A stretch of DNA of 64,000 nucleotides from Atopobium sp. UBA1382 (GCA_002305805.1 DBQY01000014.1:14438-78437), one strand, 5' to 3'. Positions 37,461 to 46,279 are shown, counted from the stretch's first letter. The notes: generated by a model from the letters alone, not told the origin. Translations and numbers: made by a program.

Positions 37461-39023
37461 ATGACAGATCCTATTACCATCGTGGTGGGGGCGGTGTGCC
37501 TTGTCGTGGGCGCAGCCCTCGTCTACTTCGTCCTTGCGGGGAAGAGCGGCTCCAAGCTCCGTGACGCTGAGGCCCAGCTCGCCTCGGCTCGCACTGAGGC
37601 CGACCGCATCACGCAGGAGGCCGCCCGCCAGGCGGAGAACGCCAAGAAGGAGGCCGTCCTCGAGGCCAAGGAGGAGATCCTCCAGCTCAAGCAGAACTCT
37701 GAGGCAGAGGAGAAGAAGCGCAAGGGCGAGCTCCAGAATCTTGAGAACCGCATCATGCAGCGCGAGGAGTCCCTCGATCATCGCAACGACGCCCTCGATC
37801 GTCGCGAGCACCAGCTCTCCAGTCTCCAGGGCCAGCTCGACCGTCGCAAGAGTGACCTCGACGAGCTCATGGAGCGTCAGGGAGCCGAGCTCGAGCGTAT
37901 CGCCGGGCTCTCGACCGAGGAGGCTCACGACGAGCTCCTCGCCCGCGTGCGCGCAGAGTCGGTGCGTGAGGAGGCCCAGATCCTGAGGGAGGCCGAGCAG
38001 CGCGTTCGCGCGCAGGCCGACAAGACCGCCCGCGAGATCGTCTCCACCGCCATCCAGCGCTGTGCCGCCGACCAGGCGGGCGAGATCACCGTCACCTCCG
38101 TGCACATTCCCTCTGATGACCTGAAGGGTCGCATCATCGGCCGTGAGGGACGCAACATCCGCACCTTCGAGCAGGTGTCCGGCGTCTCCTTGGTTATCGA
38201 CGACACTCCTGAGACCGTCGTGCTCTCGAGCTTCGACCCGGTCCGTCGAGAGACGGCGCGCGTTGCCCTCGAGAACCTCATTGCGGACGGGCGCATCCAC
38301 CCTGCCCGCATCGAGGAGCTCTACAAGAAGGCCGAGGCCCTCGTCGCCGAGCGCGTCCGTGAGGCGGGCGAGCAGGCTGCCTTCGACGCAGGCATCCATG
38401 ACCTGCACCCCGAGCTGGTCAAGACGCTCGGCGCGCTGCGCTATCGCACCTCCTTTGGCCAGAACGTGCTGTCGCACTCCATCCAGGTGTCCGCGCTCTG
38501 CGGCATCATGGCCTCCGAGCTTGGTCTCGACGAGGCTGCCGCCAAGCGCGCCGGCCTGCTCCACGACCTCGGAAAGGCCATCGATCACGAGGTCGAGGGA
38601 CCGCATGCCGTCATCGGTGCCGACCTCGCCCGTCGCTACGGCGAGCGCCCTGAGATCGTGCACGCCATCGAGGCGCACCACGCCGACGTCGACCCCGACA
38701 CGGTCCTCGACGTCCTCGTCCAGGCCGCCGACGCCATCTCCGCCGCGCGTCCCGGCGCCCGTCGCGAGTCTGCCGAGAACTACATCAAGCGCCTCGAGAA
38801 GCTCGAGGAGATTTCCAACGCGCATGACGGCGTCGAGCGTACCTACGCCATGCAGGCCGGTCGAGAGCTCCACGTCATGGTCGAGCCCGAGAAGATCTCC
38901 GATGCGCAGGCCACGGTTCTCGCGCACGACATCGCCAAGCAGATCGAGGACGAGATGGAGTACCCCGGTCAGGTCCGCGTCGTCGTTATTCGAGAGTCCC
39001 GCGCCGTCGACGTCGCCAAGTAG
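37461..39023 (+). CDS. rny: Ribonuclease Y
   Basis: A 520-residue membrane-tethered endoribonuclease that starts mRNA decay. It has an N-terminal membrane helix (about 5-27), a long coiled coil (about 30-200), a KH domain (DLKGRIIGREGRNIRTFEQ, about 219-237) and an HD domain with AGLLHDLGKAIDHE (about 364-377). GAGGAGCAGAC precedes the ATG. It has its own promoter with a long leader and is followed within 5 bases by a GHKL ATPase gene. Confidence 0.95.
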   Translation: MTDPITIVVGAVCLVVGAALVYFVLAGKSGSKLRDAEAQLASARTEADRITQEAARQAENAKKEAVLEAKEEILQLKQNSEAEEKKRKGELQNLENRIMQREESLDHRNDALDRREHQLSSLQGQLDRRKSDLDELMERQGAELERIAGLSTEEAHDELLARVRAESVREEAQILREAEQRVRAQADKTAREIVSTAIQRCAADQAGEITVTSVHIPSDDLKGRIIGREGRNIRTFEQVSGVSLVIDDTPETVVLSSFDPVRRETARVALENLIADGRIHPARIEELYKKAEALVAERVREAGEQAAFDAGIHDLHPELVKTLGALRYRTSFGQNVLSHSIQVSALCGIMASELGLDEAAAKRAGLLHDLGKAIDHEVEGPHAVIGADLARRYGERPEIVHAIEAHHADVDPDTVLDVLVQAADAISAARPGARRESAENYIKRLEKLEEISNAHDGVERTYAMQAGRELHVMVEPEKISDAQATVLAHDIAKQIEDEMEYPGQVRVVVIRESRAVDVAK

Positions 39024-39028
39024 GATCC

Positions 39029-40123
39029 GTGACAGGCGTGTCTGGCGGTCTCGCAGACTTCGTCTCCTCCATGGGGGGAGACCGAGCCCTTCGCGTCGAG
39101 GAGAGCCTCGGTGAGGGGTTCGTCCGTCTGCGCGTCGCCGAGGCGGAGCGGCGCCAGGCCAAGCACGACGTCCGCTGCGTCGAGGATGCCGTCATGGAGC
39201 TGCTGCGCAACGCCCGCGACGCCGGGGCGCGCCACATCTATGTGGCAACCTCCCGCGAAGGGGACCTGCGCACGGTCACGATGCTCGATGACGGTTCGGG
39301 CATACCCGCTGACATGCACGAGCGCATCTTCGAGGCACGCGTGACCTCCAAGCTGGAGACTGTTCACATGGACCGCTGGGGGATACACGGCCGCGGCATG
39401 GCGCTCTTCTCTATTCGCGAGAACGCCGTGAGCGCGGAGGTCGTCTCGTCCGCCCCCGGCAAGGGCACATCCATCAGGGTCGTGACCGACGTCAACGGAC
39501 TCGCCGAGCGCGCCGACCAGTCGAGCTGGCCCTCTGTCGGTGTGGACGAGGACGGCTGCGAGACCTGCGTTCGTGGCCCCCATAACATCGTCCGCACGTG
39601 CTGCGAGTTCGCCCTCGAGGAGCGCAGCACGTGCGAGGTGTATCTCGGGTCGCCCGCGGAGGTGGTCGCCACGGCACGGGCGCGCGCCGCTCGCTCTGTC
39701 GACGGTGCGGACCTGCTCTTCATGGACTCGCTCGATCGCCTTCCTGTGATTGAGCGGCTGAGGGCGGCTGCGGACGCTCGCGAGCTGCGCGAGCAGGCTT
39801 CCTCGCTGGGCCTCGACATGTCAGAGAGGACGGCTCACCGGATCGTCTCCGGTCAGATTCGCCCGCTCCGCAGCGTCGCCGCCCGCCTCACGCGTCGCCC
39901 GGATGACACGCGTAGCGCGACGGGGGAGCGCGAGGTCGATCTCGTCCGTGACCGCCGGGGCCTCAGGATGGCCCCAGCTGACGTCGAGGAGTTCTCGCGC
40001 GTGATGGAGCGTGACTTCTCCCTGCTTGCTGACCGCTACTACCTGACGCTCGCCGGAGAGCCGCGCGTCAGGGTCAGCGGACAGAGAGTGACCGTCACCT
40101 TTGACCTTGCCCCTTCCGACTGA
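39029..40123 (+). CDS. GHKL-superfamily ATPase of unknown function
   Basis: A 364-residue protein with a Bergerat-fold ATPase domain: the N-box VMELLRNARDAGA (55-67), G1 box DDGSGIP (87-93) and G2 box GIHGRGMAL (118-126). The run is closer in style to MutL/HSP90-type modules than to sensor kinases. There is no dimerisation/phosphoacceptor histidine region and no membrane helix. The C-terminal half (about 180-364) is Arg-rich and unfamiliar to me. It starts at a GTG 5 bases after rny and precedes spoVS, so a link with RNA decay or nucleoid function is possible but unproven. Confidence 0.7.
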   Translation: MTGVSGGLADFVSSMGGDRALRVEESLGEGFVRLRVAEAERRQAKHDVRCVEDAVMELLRNARDAGARHIYVATSREGDLRTVTMLDDGSGIPADMHERIFEARVTSKLETVHMDRWGIHGRGMALFSIRENAVSAEVVSSAPGKGTSIRVVTDVNGLAERADQSSWPSVGVDEDGCETCVRGPHNIVRTCCEFALEERSTCEVYLGSPAEVVATARARAARSVDGADLLFMDSLDRLPVIERLRAAADARELREQASSLGLDMSERTAHRIVSGQIRPLRSVAARLTRRPDDTRSATGEREVDLVRDRRGLRMAPADVEEFSRVMERDFSLLADRYYLTLAGEPRVRVSGQRVTVTFDLAPSD

Positions 40124-40128
40124 GGCTC

Positions 40129-40157
40129 TTCTCAGCATGTCCGATAACCAGTAGAAT
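40129..40157 (+). promoter_or_regulatory. Candidate promoter of spoVS-miaB-miaA-hflX
   Basis: TTCTCA (40129-40134), a 17-base spacer and TAGAAT (40152-40157) form a moderate promoter. The -10 sits inside the small inverted repeat GATAA/TTATC (40143-40161), which might be an operator. Confidence 0.45.
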
Positions 40158-40226
40158 TATCAGGCTGTCAAACATTCGTACGGCACACGCACCAAACACG
40201 ACGCACCAATGCATCAGGAGAAGCAC

Positions 40227-40535
40227 ATGGACTATCTGAAGGTTTCGAGCAAGTCCTCCCCGGCATCTGTCGCCGGTGCCATCGCGGGTCTCGTCAAGGA
40301 TGGCGTTCCGGTCAACATGCAGTGCGTCGGCGCGGGTGCCGTTAACCAGGCGATCAAGGCCGTGGCGATCGCGCGCGGCTTCCTCATCCCCACGGGCGTC
40401 GACATCTCCTGCGCGCCCACCTTCTCCGACGTCGAGATCGGCGGGGAGAGCAGAACGGCAATCCGCATTGCCATCTACGTTCACCGCGTCGTCGCGCCCT
40501 CTGCCGTCGGCGCCGCAGAGGCGGTTGAGGCCTGA
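40227..40535 (+). CDS. spoVS: Stage V sporulation protein S homologue
   Basis: A 102-residue Alba-like protein beginning DYLKVSSKSSPASVAGAIAG, with the conserved CVGAGAVNQAIKAVAIARG core (about 33-51). SpoVS is found in many non-sporulating bacteria and its molecular role is unclear, although the fold suggests nucleic-acid binding. AGGAG at 40215-40219 selects the ATG at 40227 over one 18 bases earlier. The stop overlaps the miaB start by one base. Confidence 0.93.
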   Translation: MDYLKVSSKSSPASVAGAIAGLVKDGVPVNMQCVGAGAVNQAIKAVAIARGFLIPTGVDISCAPTFSDVEIGGESRTAIRIAIYVHRVVAPSAVGAAEAVEA

Positions 40536-41902
40536 TGGAGCACCCGTCCGAGCTCGTCGGAAAGACCTACTTCATCAGGACCTTCGGCTGCCAGATGAAC
40601 CTCCACGACTCCGAGCGCGTCTCAGGCGTGCTCGACGAGTGCGGGTGCGTGTGCGTGGACGATCCCGATGACTCTGACATCGTCGTCTTCATGACCTGCT
40701 GCGTCCGCGAGAAGGCGGACCAACATCTCTACGGGCAGGCGTCAGCCATGGTGAGCGCCCCCACTCCTCCCTCCGGCCGCCGCGTCGTGGCCATCGGCGG
40801 CTGCATCGCGCAGCGCGACGGCGAAAGAATCCGCGAGCACGTCGCCTGCGCGGACGTCGTCTTTGGAACGAGCGCCCTCGCGAGCCTCCCGTCTCTGCTC
40901 GCGGACGCCTTCGCCGGGGACGGCGGGCGCGTCGCAGTTGACACCGTCGAGGAGGACCGACCGTTCTCCACCGACCTGCCGAGCCACCGTGCGAGCGCGT
41001 TTCATGCGTGGGTGCCCATCATGACGGGCTGCAACAACTTCTGCACCTACTGCATCGTCCCTTACGTGCGCGGCCGCGAGAAGAGCCGCACGATGGAGGG
41101 AATCGTCGCCGAGGTCGAGCAGCTCGTGTCCGATGGTGTCCGCGAGGTCACGCTGCTCGGTCAGAACGTCAACTCCTACGGCCGCAACATCTACGGCGAG
41201 CCGCGCTTCGCCGAGCTGCTGCGCCGTGTGGCGGCGACGGGCATCGAACGGATCCGCTTTACCTCGTCGAACCCCAAGGACCTCTCTGACGAGACGATCG
41301 CCGCGATGGCGGATACGCCCGCGGTGATGCCCCATCTCCATCTCGCAGTCCAGAGCGGCTCCACTCGCATCCTGCGTGCGATGAACCGCAGCTACACCCG
41401 CGAGGAGTACCTCGCGCTGGTGGCACGCCTTCGCGCCGCGATGCCCGACCTCGCCCTCTCGACCGACATTATCGTCGGCTTCCCCGGCGAGACTGAGGAG
41501 GACTTCGAGGACACGCTCTCGCTCGTCAGCGAGGCGGGCTTCTCGTCCGCCTTTACGTTCATCTATTCGCCTCGTCCGGGAACGCCGGCTGCGAAGATGG
41601 TCGACGACACGCCGCGAGAGGTCATCCAGGAGCGCTTCGACCGTCTCGCCGAGCTCGTTGCCCAGCAGGCGCACGACGCCAACCAGTCTGATCTCCACCA
41701 GCTTGTGAGCGTCCTCGTCGAGGGTTGCTCCAAGAAGGATGGCGGCATTCTCGTCGGTCACAGCGAGAAGAACCGCACGGTGCACTTCCCGCTCCCGGAG
41801 GGGCGTCGTGCCGAGGATCTTGTCGGCAGCATCGTCGACGTGCGCGTCGAGGAGGCGCGCACCTGGTACCTGCGCGGGAGCGTGGAGGGCGAGCCCCGGT
41901 GA
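40535..41902 (+). CDS. miaB: tRNA i6A37 methylthiotransferase MiaB
   Basis: A 455-residue radical SAM enzyme that converts i6A37 to ms2i6A37. The N-terminal cysteines are in TFGCQMNLHDSER, MTCCVRE and IGGCIAQRDG. The radical SAM motif is MTGCNNFCTYCIVPYVRG (about 162-179), followed by REKSR. A C-terminal TRAM domain is present. It is followed by miaA, which makes its substrate, with a 4-base overlap. Confidence 0.95.
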   Translation: MEHPSELVGKTYFIRTFGCQMNLHDSERVSGVLDECGCVCVDDPDDSDIVVFMTCCVREKADQHLYGQASAMVSAPTPPSGRRVVAIGGCIAQRDGERIREHVACADVVFGTSALASLPSLLADAFAGDGGRVAVDTVEEDRPFSTDLPSHRASAFHAWVPIMTGCNNFCTYCIVPYVRGREKSRTMEGIVAEVEQLVSDGVREVTLLGQNVNSYGRNIYGEPRFAELLRRVAATGIERIRFTSSNPKDLSDETIAAMADTPAVMPHLHLAVQSGSTRILRAMNRSYTREEYLALVARLRAAMPDLALSTDIIVGFPGETEEDFEDTLSLVSEAGFSSAFTFIYSPRPGTPAAKMVDDTPREVIQERFDRLAELVAQQAHDANQSDLHQLVSVLVEGCSKKDGGILVGHSEKNRTVHFPLPEGRRAEDLVGSIVDVRVEEARTWYLRGSVEGEPR

Positions 41903-42831
41903 GCCACGGCCGCGTCGTCTGCGTCGTAGGCCCCACGGCGTCCGGTAAGAGCGCGGTTGCCGAGCTCTTGGCCACGCGGCTGGGGAGCTCCGTCATCTCC
42001 GTCGATGCCATGCAGGTCTATCGTGGGATGGACGTCGGGACGGCAAAGACGCCCGTCGCGGAGCGTCGCTGCCCGTTGCTCATGGTTGACGTGGCCGACG
42101 TCGACGAGGACTACTCGGTCCAGCGATTCCAGCATGACGCGCGCAGCTGCGTCGACGGGCTGCTCAGCGAGGGGTGCGTCCCCGTTCTCTGCGGGGGCAC
42201 GGGCCTGTATCTCGACGCGGTGATTGACGAGATGGAGTTCCCCTCCGGCGAGAAGGACGGGAGCGTCCGGGAGGCGTACGAGCGGATGGCCTCCGAGCAG
42301 GGGCCACAGGCCCTGCACGCGCTTCTTGCCGAGCGGGACCCCGATAGTGCGGCGCTCATCCACCCCAACAACGTGAGGCGTGTGGTCCGAGCCCTCGAGA
42401 TGTTCGACGAGGGGGTATCCTACGCGCGGCACCACGAGGGCCTCCGGGAGCGCCGGCCGCACTACGACGCGCAGATCTGGGGGCTTAGCTGGCCCCGTGA
42501 GACGCTCTACGCACGCATCGATGCCCGCGTGGACGAAATGATGGCCGAGGGGCTGCTCGACGAGGTCCGCGTTCTCGCGGGTCGAGGGCTCACGGAGGAC
42601 GTGACGGCCGGGCAGGCGATTGGCTACAAGGAGCTACTCGAGGTCCTGGCGGGCACCGCGTCGCTCGAGGAAGCGGTCGAGCTCATCAAGCGTCGGACGA
42701 GACGCTACGCCAAGCGTCAGCTCTCGTGGTTCCGCCGCGACGGACGCGTGCGCTGGCTCGAGATGGACCGGCTGGGAGTCGAGGGCGCCTGCGAGTCGAT
42801 TCTTGCGGGCCTGTGCCTGAAAGGGGACTAG
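41899..42831 (+). CDS. miaA: tRNA dimethylallyltransferase MiaA
   Basis: A 310-residue enzyme that adds the isopentenyl group to A37 of tRNAs reading UNN codons. It has P-loop GPTASGKSAVA (10-20), DAMQVYRGMDVGTAK (36-50) and GGTGLYLDAV. The GTG start overlaps the miaB stop; a longer open frame begins within miaB and is not used. Its TAG is followed directly by the hflX ATG. Confidence 0.95.
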   Translation: MSHGRVVCVVGPTASGKSAVAELLATRLGSSVISVDAMQVYRGMDVGTAKTPVAERRCPLLMVDVADVDEDYSVQRFQHDARSCVDGLLSEGCVPVLCGGTGLYLDAVIDEMEFPSGEKDGSVREAYERMASEQGPQALHALLAERDPDSAALIHPNNVRRVVRALEMFDEGVSYARHHEGLRERRPHYDAQIWGLSWPRETLYARIDARVDEMMAEGLLDEVRVLAGRGLTEDVTAGQAIGYKELLEVLAGTASLEEAVELIKRRTRRYAKRQLSWFRRDGRVRWLEMDRLGVEGACESILAGLCLKGD

Positions 42832-44130
42832 ATGGCACGCTTCGAGCCGTATTCCACCGCCCCCGTGCCCGAGCGCGCGATTCTCGTGGGCGTCGACCTC
42901 GGGCGCTCCGAGTGGAGCTGTGAGGAGTCGCTCGCCGAGCTCGCCCGCCTCGCCGAGACGGATGGCGCCGAGGTCGTCCTCACGATGACGCAGCGGCTCG
43001 ACGCGCCCGTACCTAAGACCTTCATCGGTAAGGGCAAGGTCGAGGAGCTCTGCAGCTACGTTCGAAACCTCTCCGCCGACGTTGTCATCTTCGACGACGA
43101 GCTGACTCCCTCGCAGCAGGCCAACCTTGAGCGTGCGGTGGGGGAACCCGTCAAGATCATCGATCGCACGGCCCTCATCCTCGACATCTTTGGCGTACAC
43201 GCCAAGACGCACGAGGGACGTCTCCAGGTTCAGCTTGCCCAGCTCCAGTACGTGCTTCCGCGCCTGCGTGGCATGTGGAGCCACCTTGTGGGCGAGCAGA
43301 CGCGCGGTGGCATCGGCAGCCGCTTCGGGCAGGGCGAGAGCCAGCTCGAGGTTGACCGCAGGCTCGTGCGCGCCCGCATCTCAACGCTCCGGCGTGAGCT
43401 CGAGCGCCTGGAGCGCCGCCGCGGCGTGCAGAGCAAGGCCCGGTGGGACTCGGGAGTCTACCGTGTCGCTCTCGTGGGCTACACCAACGCCGGCAAGTCT
43501 ACGCTGCTCAACCGCCTCACCGGGGCCGGAGTGTACGTGCGCGACGAGCTCTTCGCGACGCTCGACCCCACCACGCGCGCCCTCGAGCTCGAGGAGGGGC
43601 GCAAGATAACGATCACGGACACGGTCGGGTTCATCCAGAAGCTCCCGACGATGCTCGTCGAGTCGTTCAAGTCGACGCTTGCCGAGGTCCGCGCCGCCGA
43701 CCTCGTCCTTCTCGTCGTGGACGCCTCAGACCCTCACCGCGAGCTCGAGATTGCGGCGGTGCGTTCAGTCCTCGAGGAGATTGGCGCCGATCAGATACGC
43801 TGCGTCGAGGTCCTCAATAAGTGCGACCTGCTGGATGCCGACGACCTCAGGGAGGTGCGCACGGTCCATCCGGACGCCCAGTTCGTCTCCGCTCTGTCCG
43901 GGGAGGGGATGCGCGGCCTTCTGTATCGCGTCGCACAGGAGGCCAGTGCCGACAGCGTTTCGATGACGGTGCTCGTTCCCTACGAGAAGGGCCTGCTCAT
44001 GAAGATGGTCCACGAGCGCTGTCAGGTCATGCGCGAGAGCTACGTGCAGGATGGACTTCTCGCCACGGTGCGCGCTGACGCGCGCATGGCCTCCACGCTT
44101 GCGCCGTATGCCGTCGACGAAGCCTCCTAG
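42832..44130 (+). CDS. hflX: Ribosome-associated GTPase HflX
   Basis: A 432-residue GTPase that rescues stalled or heat-damaged ribosomes. The N-terminal nucleotide-binding domain includes KTFIGKGKVEEL and VIFDDELTPSQQANLE. The G domain has GYTNAGKSTLLN (G1), DTVGFIQKLP (G3) and NKCDLL (G4). It is the last gene of the spoVS-miaB-miaA-hflX operon. Its last 4 bases overlap the end of the convergent acyltransferase-like gene. Confidence 0.94.
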   Translation: MARFEPYSTAPVPERAILVGVDLGRSEWSCEESLAELARLAETDGAEVVLTMTQRLDAPVPKTFIGKGKVEELCSYVRNLSADVVIFDDELTPSQQANLERAVGEPVKIIDRTALILDIFGVHAKTHEGRLQVQLAQLQYVLPRLRGMWSHLVGEQTRGGIGSRFGQGESQLEVDRRLVRARISTLRRELERLERRRGVQSKARWDSGVYRVALVGYTNAGKSTLLNRLTGAGVYVRDELFATLDPTTRALELEEGRKITITDTVGFIQKLPTMLVESFKSTLAEVRAADLVLLVVDASDPHRELEIAAVRSVLEEIGADQIRCVEVLNKCDLLDADDLREVRTVHPDAQFVSALSGEGMRGLLYRVAQEASADSVSMTVLVPYEKGLLMKMVHERCQVMRESYVQDGLLATVRADARMASTLAPYAVDEAS

Positions 44131-44891
44131 AGGGCGCCTGCCAGCAGGCAGATCCCCAGAATGACGGGCTGGTGCGCGATATAGACGAGCAGTGCGTGCC
44201 TACCGACGAGGTTAAGGGGAGCTATGTGGGCGCGATACGCCCACTCTGGATACCCCTTTCGCGACCAGCGTGTCCCTAGGGCGGCGCCGGCAAGGTAGAG
44301 GGCGAGGTAGGGGAGCAGGGGATAGTAGTCGCCTGACGTGAAACCCGGCCCCGGCAGCCCGAGCCAGGAGAGCCATGGGGTCGAATAGAGCTCGGACGGG
44401 ACCTCCCAAGAGAGCGCCCCGATGCCGACCGTGCCGTCAGCGAGGCCTTGCAGCGCCAGGAACATGACGACGAGCACGACTGCGGCGGCGCACCCACGGG
44501 GGAGCAGGCCAAGGCGATGCAGCGCCCAGGCGACCAGCGTGCAGGCAAACATACAGTAGATGATGCCAAAGGAGATGGGTACGTCTACGGCAACCACCGA
44601 CGTCACGATCCATATGGCAAGGGCAACCGCGCCATACTCCGCTGCTCTTCGGAGGTTGTCACGCGAGAGCGGGAACATGCAGCCGGCGACAAACAGAAAC
44701 GTCCAAGATATGCTGCATCTCCACACGTCCTGCAGGGGAGGAGCGAACCAGGTGAGCTGCGCCCCTGCGATGAACTTTAGGTCGTAGCAGAGGTGGAACA
44801 GGACCATCGAGATGACGGAAAAGCCTCGTACGAGGTCAAACACGCCGATGCGCCCACGTGAGGCGGCGCCGACGCTGCCGGCTTCGCTCAT
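44127..44891 (-). CDS. DUF1624-type membrane protein (acyltransferase-like)
   Basis: A 254-residue integral membrane protein with about seven hydrophobic helices. The opening RIGVFDLVRGFSVISMVLFHLCYDLKF matches, in outline, the heparan-alpha-glucosaminide N-acetyltransferase-like DUF1624 family. It starts one base into the lexA stop, so it is translationally coupled to lexA and would be SOS-induced with it. It ends convergently on hflX. Substrate unknown. Confidence 0.75.
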   Translation of the reverse strand: MSEAGSVGAASRGRIGVFDLVRGFSVISMVLFHLCYDLKFIAGAQLTWFAPPLQDVWRCSISWTFLFVAGCMFPLSRDNLRRAAEYGAVALAIWIVTSVVAVDVPISFGIIYCMFACTLVAWALHRLGLLPRGCAAAVVLVVMFLALQGLADGTVGIGALSWEVPSELYSTPWLSWLGLPGPGFTSGDYYPLLPYLALYLAGAALGTRWSRKGYPEWAYRAHIAPLNLVGRHALLVYIAHQPVILGICLLAGAL

Positions 44892-45553
44892 TACGAGATA
44901 GAGCGGATGAGAGCGGTGACCCTGCCGAGAATAACGGGATTGTCGACGTAGATGGGCGCCATGGTGTCATTCTCGGGCTGGAGACGAATTCGGTCGCGCT
45001 CGCGATAGAAGGTCTTGACCGTCGCCGAGTCGTCGATAAGGGCGACGACGATCTCGCCATCATGGGCGTCCTGCTGCTCCTTGACGACGATGTAGTCACC
45101 GTCGAAGATGCCAGCGTTGATCATCGAGTCACCGTGCACCCTCAGGACGAAGGAGCTCGCGTCACCAACGATTGAGGTGGGCAGGGCAAGCGTCTCCTCG
45201 ACGTTCTGCTCTGCCAGAACGGGGGTGCCTGCCGCGACGCGACCCACGAGGGGGAGGCGCATGACGTTGGAGCCCAGGTCCTGGGAAACAGAGGCCAGGG
45301 GCTCGGAGTCGCCGACGGCGTCTGTCTGCTGGCGGCCGTCCATGACCTCGATGGTACGAGGCTTCTTCGAGTCGCGCTTGATGAGCCCCCGCTCCTCGAG
45401 GACCTTGAGGTGCATGTGTACGGTGGAGGGAGAGGCGAGCCCAACGGCCGTGCCGATCTCCCTGACCGAGGGCGGGTAGCCGTGCTCGTCGGAGTAGGAG
45501 CGGATGAAGTCGTAGATGGCCAGCTGGCGCTTGCCGAGCTTCCCTCTTGCCAT
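44891..45553 (-). CDS. lexA: SOS repressor LexA
   Basis: A 220-residue autocleavable repressor. The N-terminal winged helix (about 1-68) includes GYPPSVREIGTAVGLASPST. The S24 protease domain has the cleavage site AAG (A108-G109), catalytic serine in HGDSM (S143) and lysine in ATVKTF (K180). AGGGAGG precedes the ATG at 45553; the open frame extends further upstream only because the promoter region happens to lack stops. It is divergent from the YneA-like gene. Confidence 0.96.
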   Translation of the reverse strand: MARGKLGKRQLAIYDFIRSYSDEHGYPPSVREIGTAVGLASPSTVHMHLKVLEERGLIKRDSKKPRTIEVMDGRQQTDAVGDSEPLASVSQDLGSNVMRLPLVGRVAAGTPVLAEQNVEETLALPTSIVGDASSFVLRVHGDSMINAGIFDGDYIVVKEQQDAHDGEIVVALIDDSATVKTFYRERDRIRLQPENDTMAPIYVDNPVILGRVTALIRSIS

Positions 45554-45603
45554 GGTTGCCTCCCTTTCGTCCCCTCCATCATACGCCGTAGGACTCATTG
45601 ACG

Positions 45604-45617
45604 CAAACGTTTGTTCT
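45604..45617 (-). promoter_or_regulatory. LexA box upstream of lexA
   Basis: On the minus strand AGAACAAACGTTTG fits GAAC-N4-GTTY. It lies about 50 bases before the lexA ATG, where autoregulation is expected. Confidence 0.75.
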
Positions 45618-45626
45618 AAAATCTTC

Positions 45627-45654
45627 TTGACACGAACAAACGTACTGTCATACT
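45627..45654 (+). promoter_or_regulatory. Promoter of the yneA-like gene with a second, imperfect LexA box
   Basis: TTGACA (45627-45632), a 16-base spacer and CATACT (45649-45654) form a promoter. The spacer contains CGAACAAACGTACT (45633-45646), a LexA box with one mismatch in the right half (GTAC for GTTC). Confidence 0.65.
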
Positions 45655-45680
45655 TGAGTACAGACGTTCTGATTTCCGCT

Positions 45681-45728
45681 CGTGAATTTGTGTCCGGACG
45701 CACCCGTATAACGGACGTGTAATTCACG
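45681..45728 (+). promoter_or_regulatory. Stem-loop in the yneA-like mRNA leader
   Basis: CGTGAATT (45681-45688) pairs with AATTCACG (45721-45728), and GTCCG inside (45692-45696) pairs with CGGAC (45712-45716). It ends 5 bases before the GAGAGGGGA ribosome site, so it could affect translation. Confidence 0.4.
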
Positions 45729-45746
45729 ACGAGAGGGGACACGCAG

Positions 45747-46184
45747 ATGACACGCACCAGCTACGCCACGCCTGCCTTTGACGGAACCGCCGCGCTCAAG
45801 CCCCGCTCCGGCGCACGCCTCGTGCTCATAGAGGGCGGACGCTCCGCTGCGACCGAGCGCGCGGAGATGGCACGACCCCTCTCCGTATGGCAGTCCATGG
45901 CATTTCTCGCTCTTGGTGCCCTGCTGTTGTTCGCTCTTTGTGCCGCGAGCGTGCTCACAGACGAGCTCGCCTCTGACGCAAGCGAGGGCGTTCTCTCGGG
46001 TCTTGGCGAGCAGGAGCTCGTCGTTCATGATGGCGACTCCCTGTGGTCCATCGCCTCGTCGCTCGACCTGACGGGCGTCTCGACCGAGGACGTCGCATCT
46101 TGGATCTTCGAGCGCAACGCACTCTCTGACTCTATGCTCCTCACAGGGCAGACTCTGGTGGTTCCCGCAACCACTATTGGGTGA
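45747..46184 (+). CDS. YneA-like LysM cell-division inhibitor
   Basis: A 145-residue protein with a basic/hydrophilic N terminus, one transmembrane helix (about 48-70) and an extracytoplasmic LysM domain (about 91-140, VVHDGDSLWSIASSLDL). Divergence from lexA and a LexA-box promoter are the arrangement of yneA in Bacillus and of the actinobacterial Rv2719c/DivS genes, SOS-induced proteins that delay division. The function is inferred from domains and context. Its end precedes nrdR by 95 bases. Confidence 0.78.
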   Translation: MTRTSYATPAFDGTAALKPRSGARLVLIEGGRSAATERAEMARPLSVWQSMAFLALGALLLFALCAASVLTDELASDASEGVLSGLGEQELVVHDGDSLWSIASSLDLTGVSTEDVASWIFERNALSDSMLLTGQTLVVPATTIG

Positions 46185-46239
46185 GCGGCTCTTTCCAGTT
46201 CGTTACCGATGGGACTTGCCGGGGCAGTTTTGTGCGTTT

Positions 46240-46248
46240 TGTGATAAT
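46240..46248 (+). promoter_or_regulatory. Extended -10 promoter of nrdR-dut
   Basis: TGT-GATAAT is an extended -10 element 31 bases before the nrdR ATG. TTGCCG at 46216 is too far for an ideal -35. No NrdR box is visible here. Confidence 0.5.
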
Positions 46249-46279
46249 GTGTTCCTCTGCCGGTGGTAGAGGAGGTTTG

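Noticed and set aside
46185..46279. An NrdR box upstream of nrdR
   Set aside because: No ACACWATAT-type palindrome pair is present; only an extended -10 promoter is seen.
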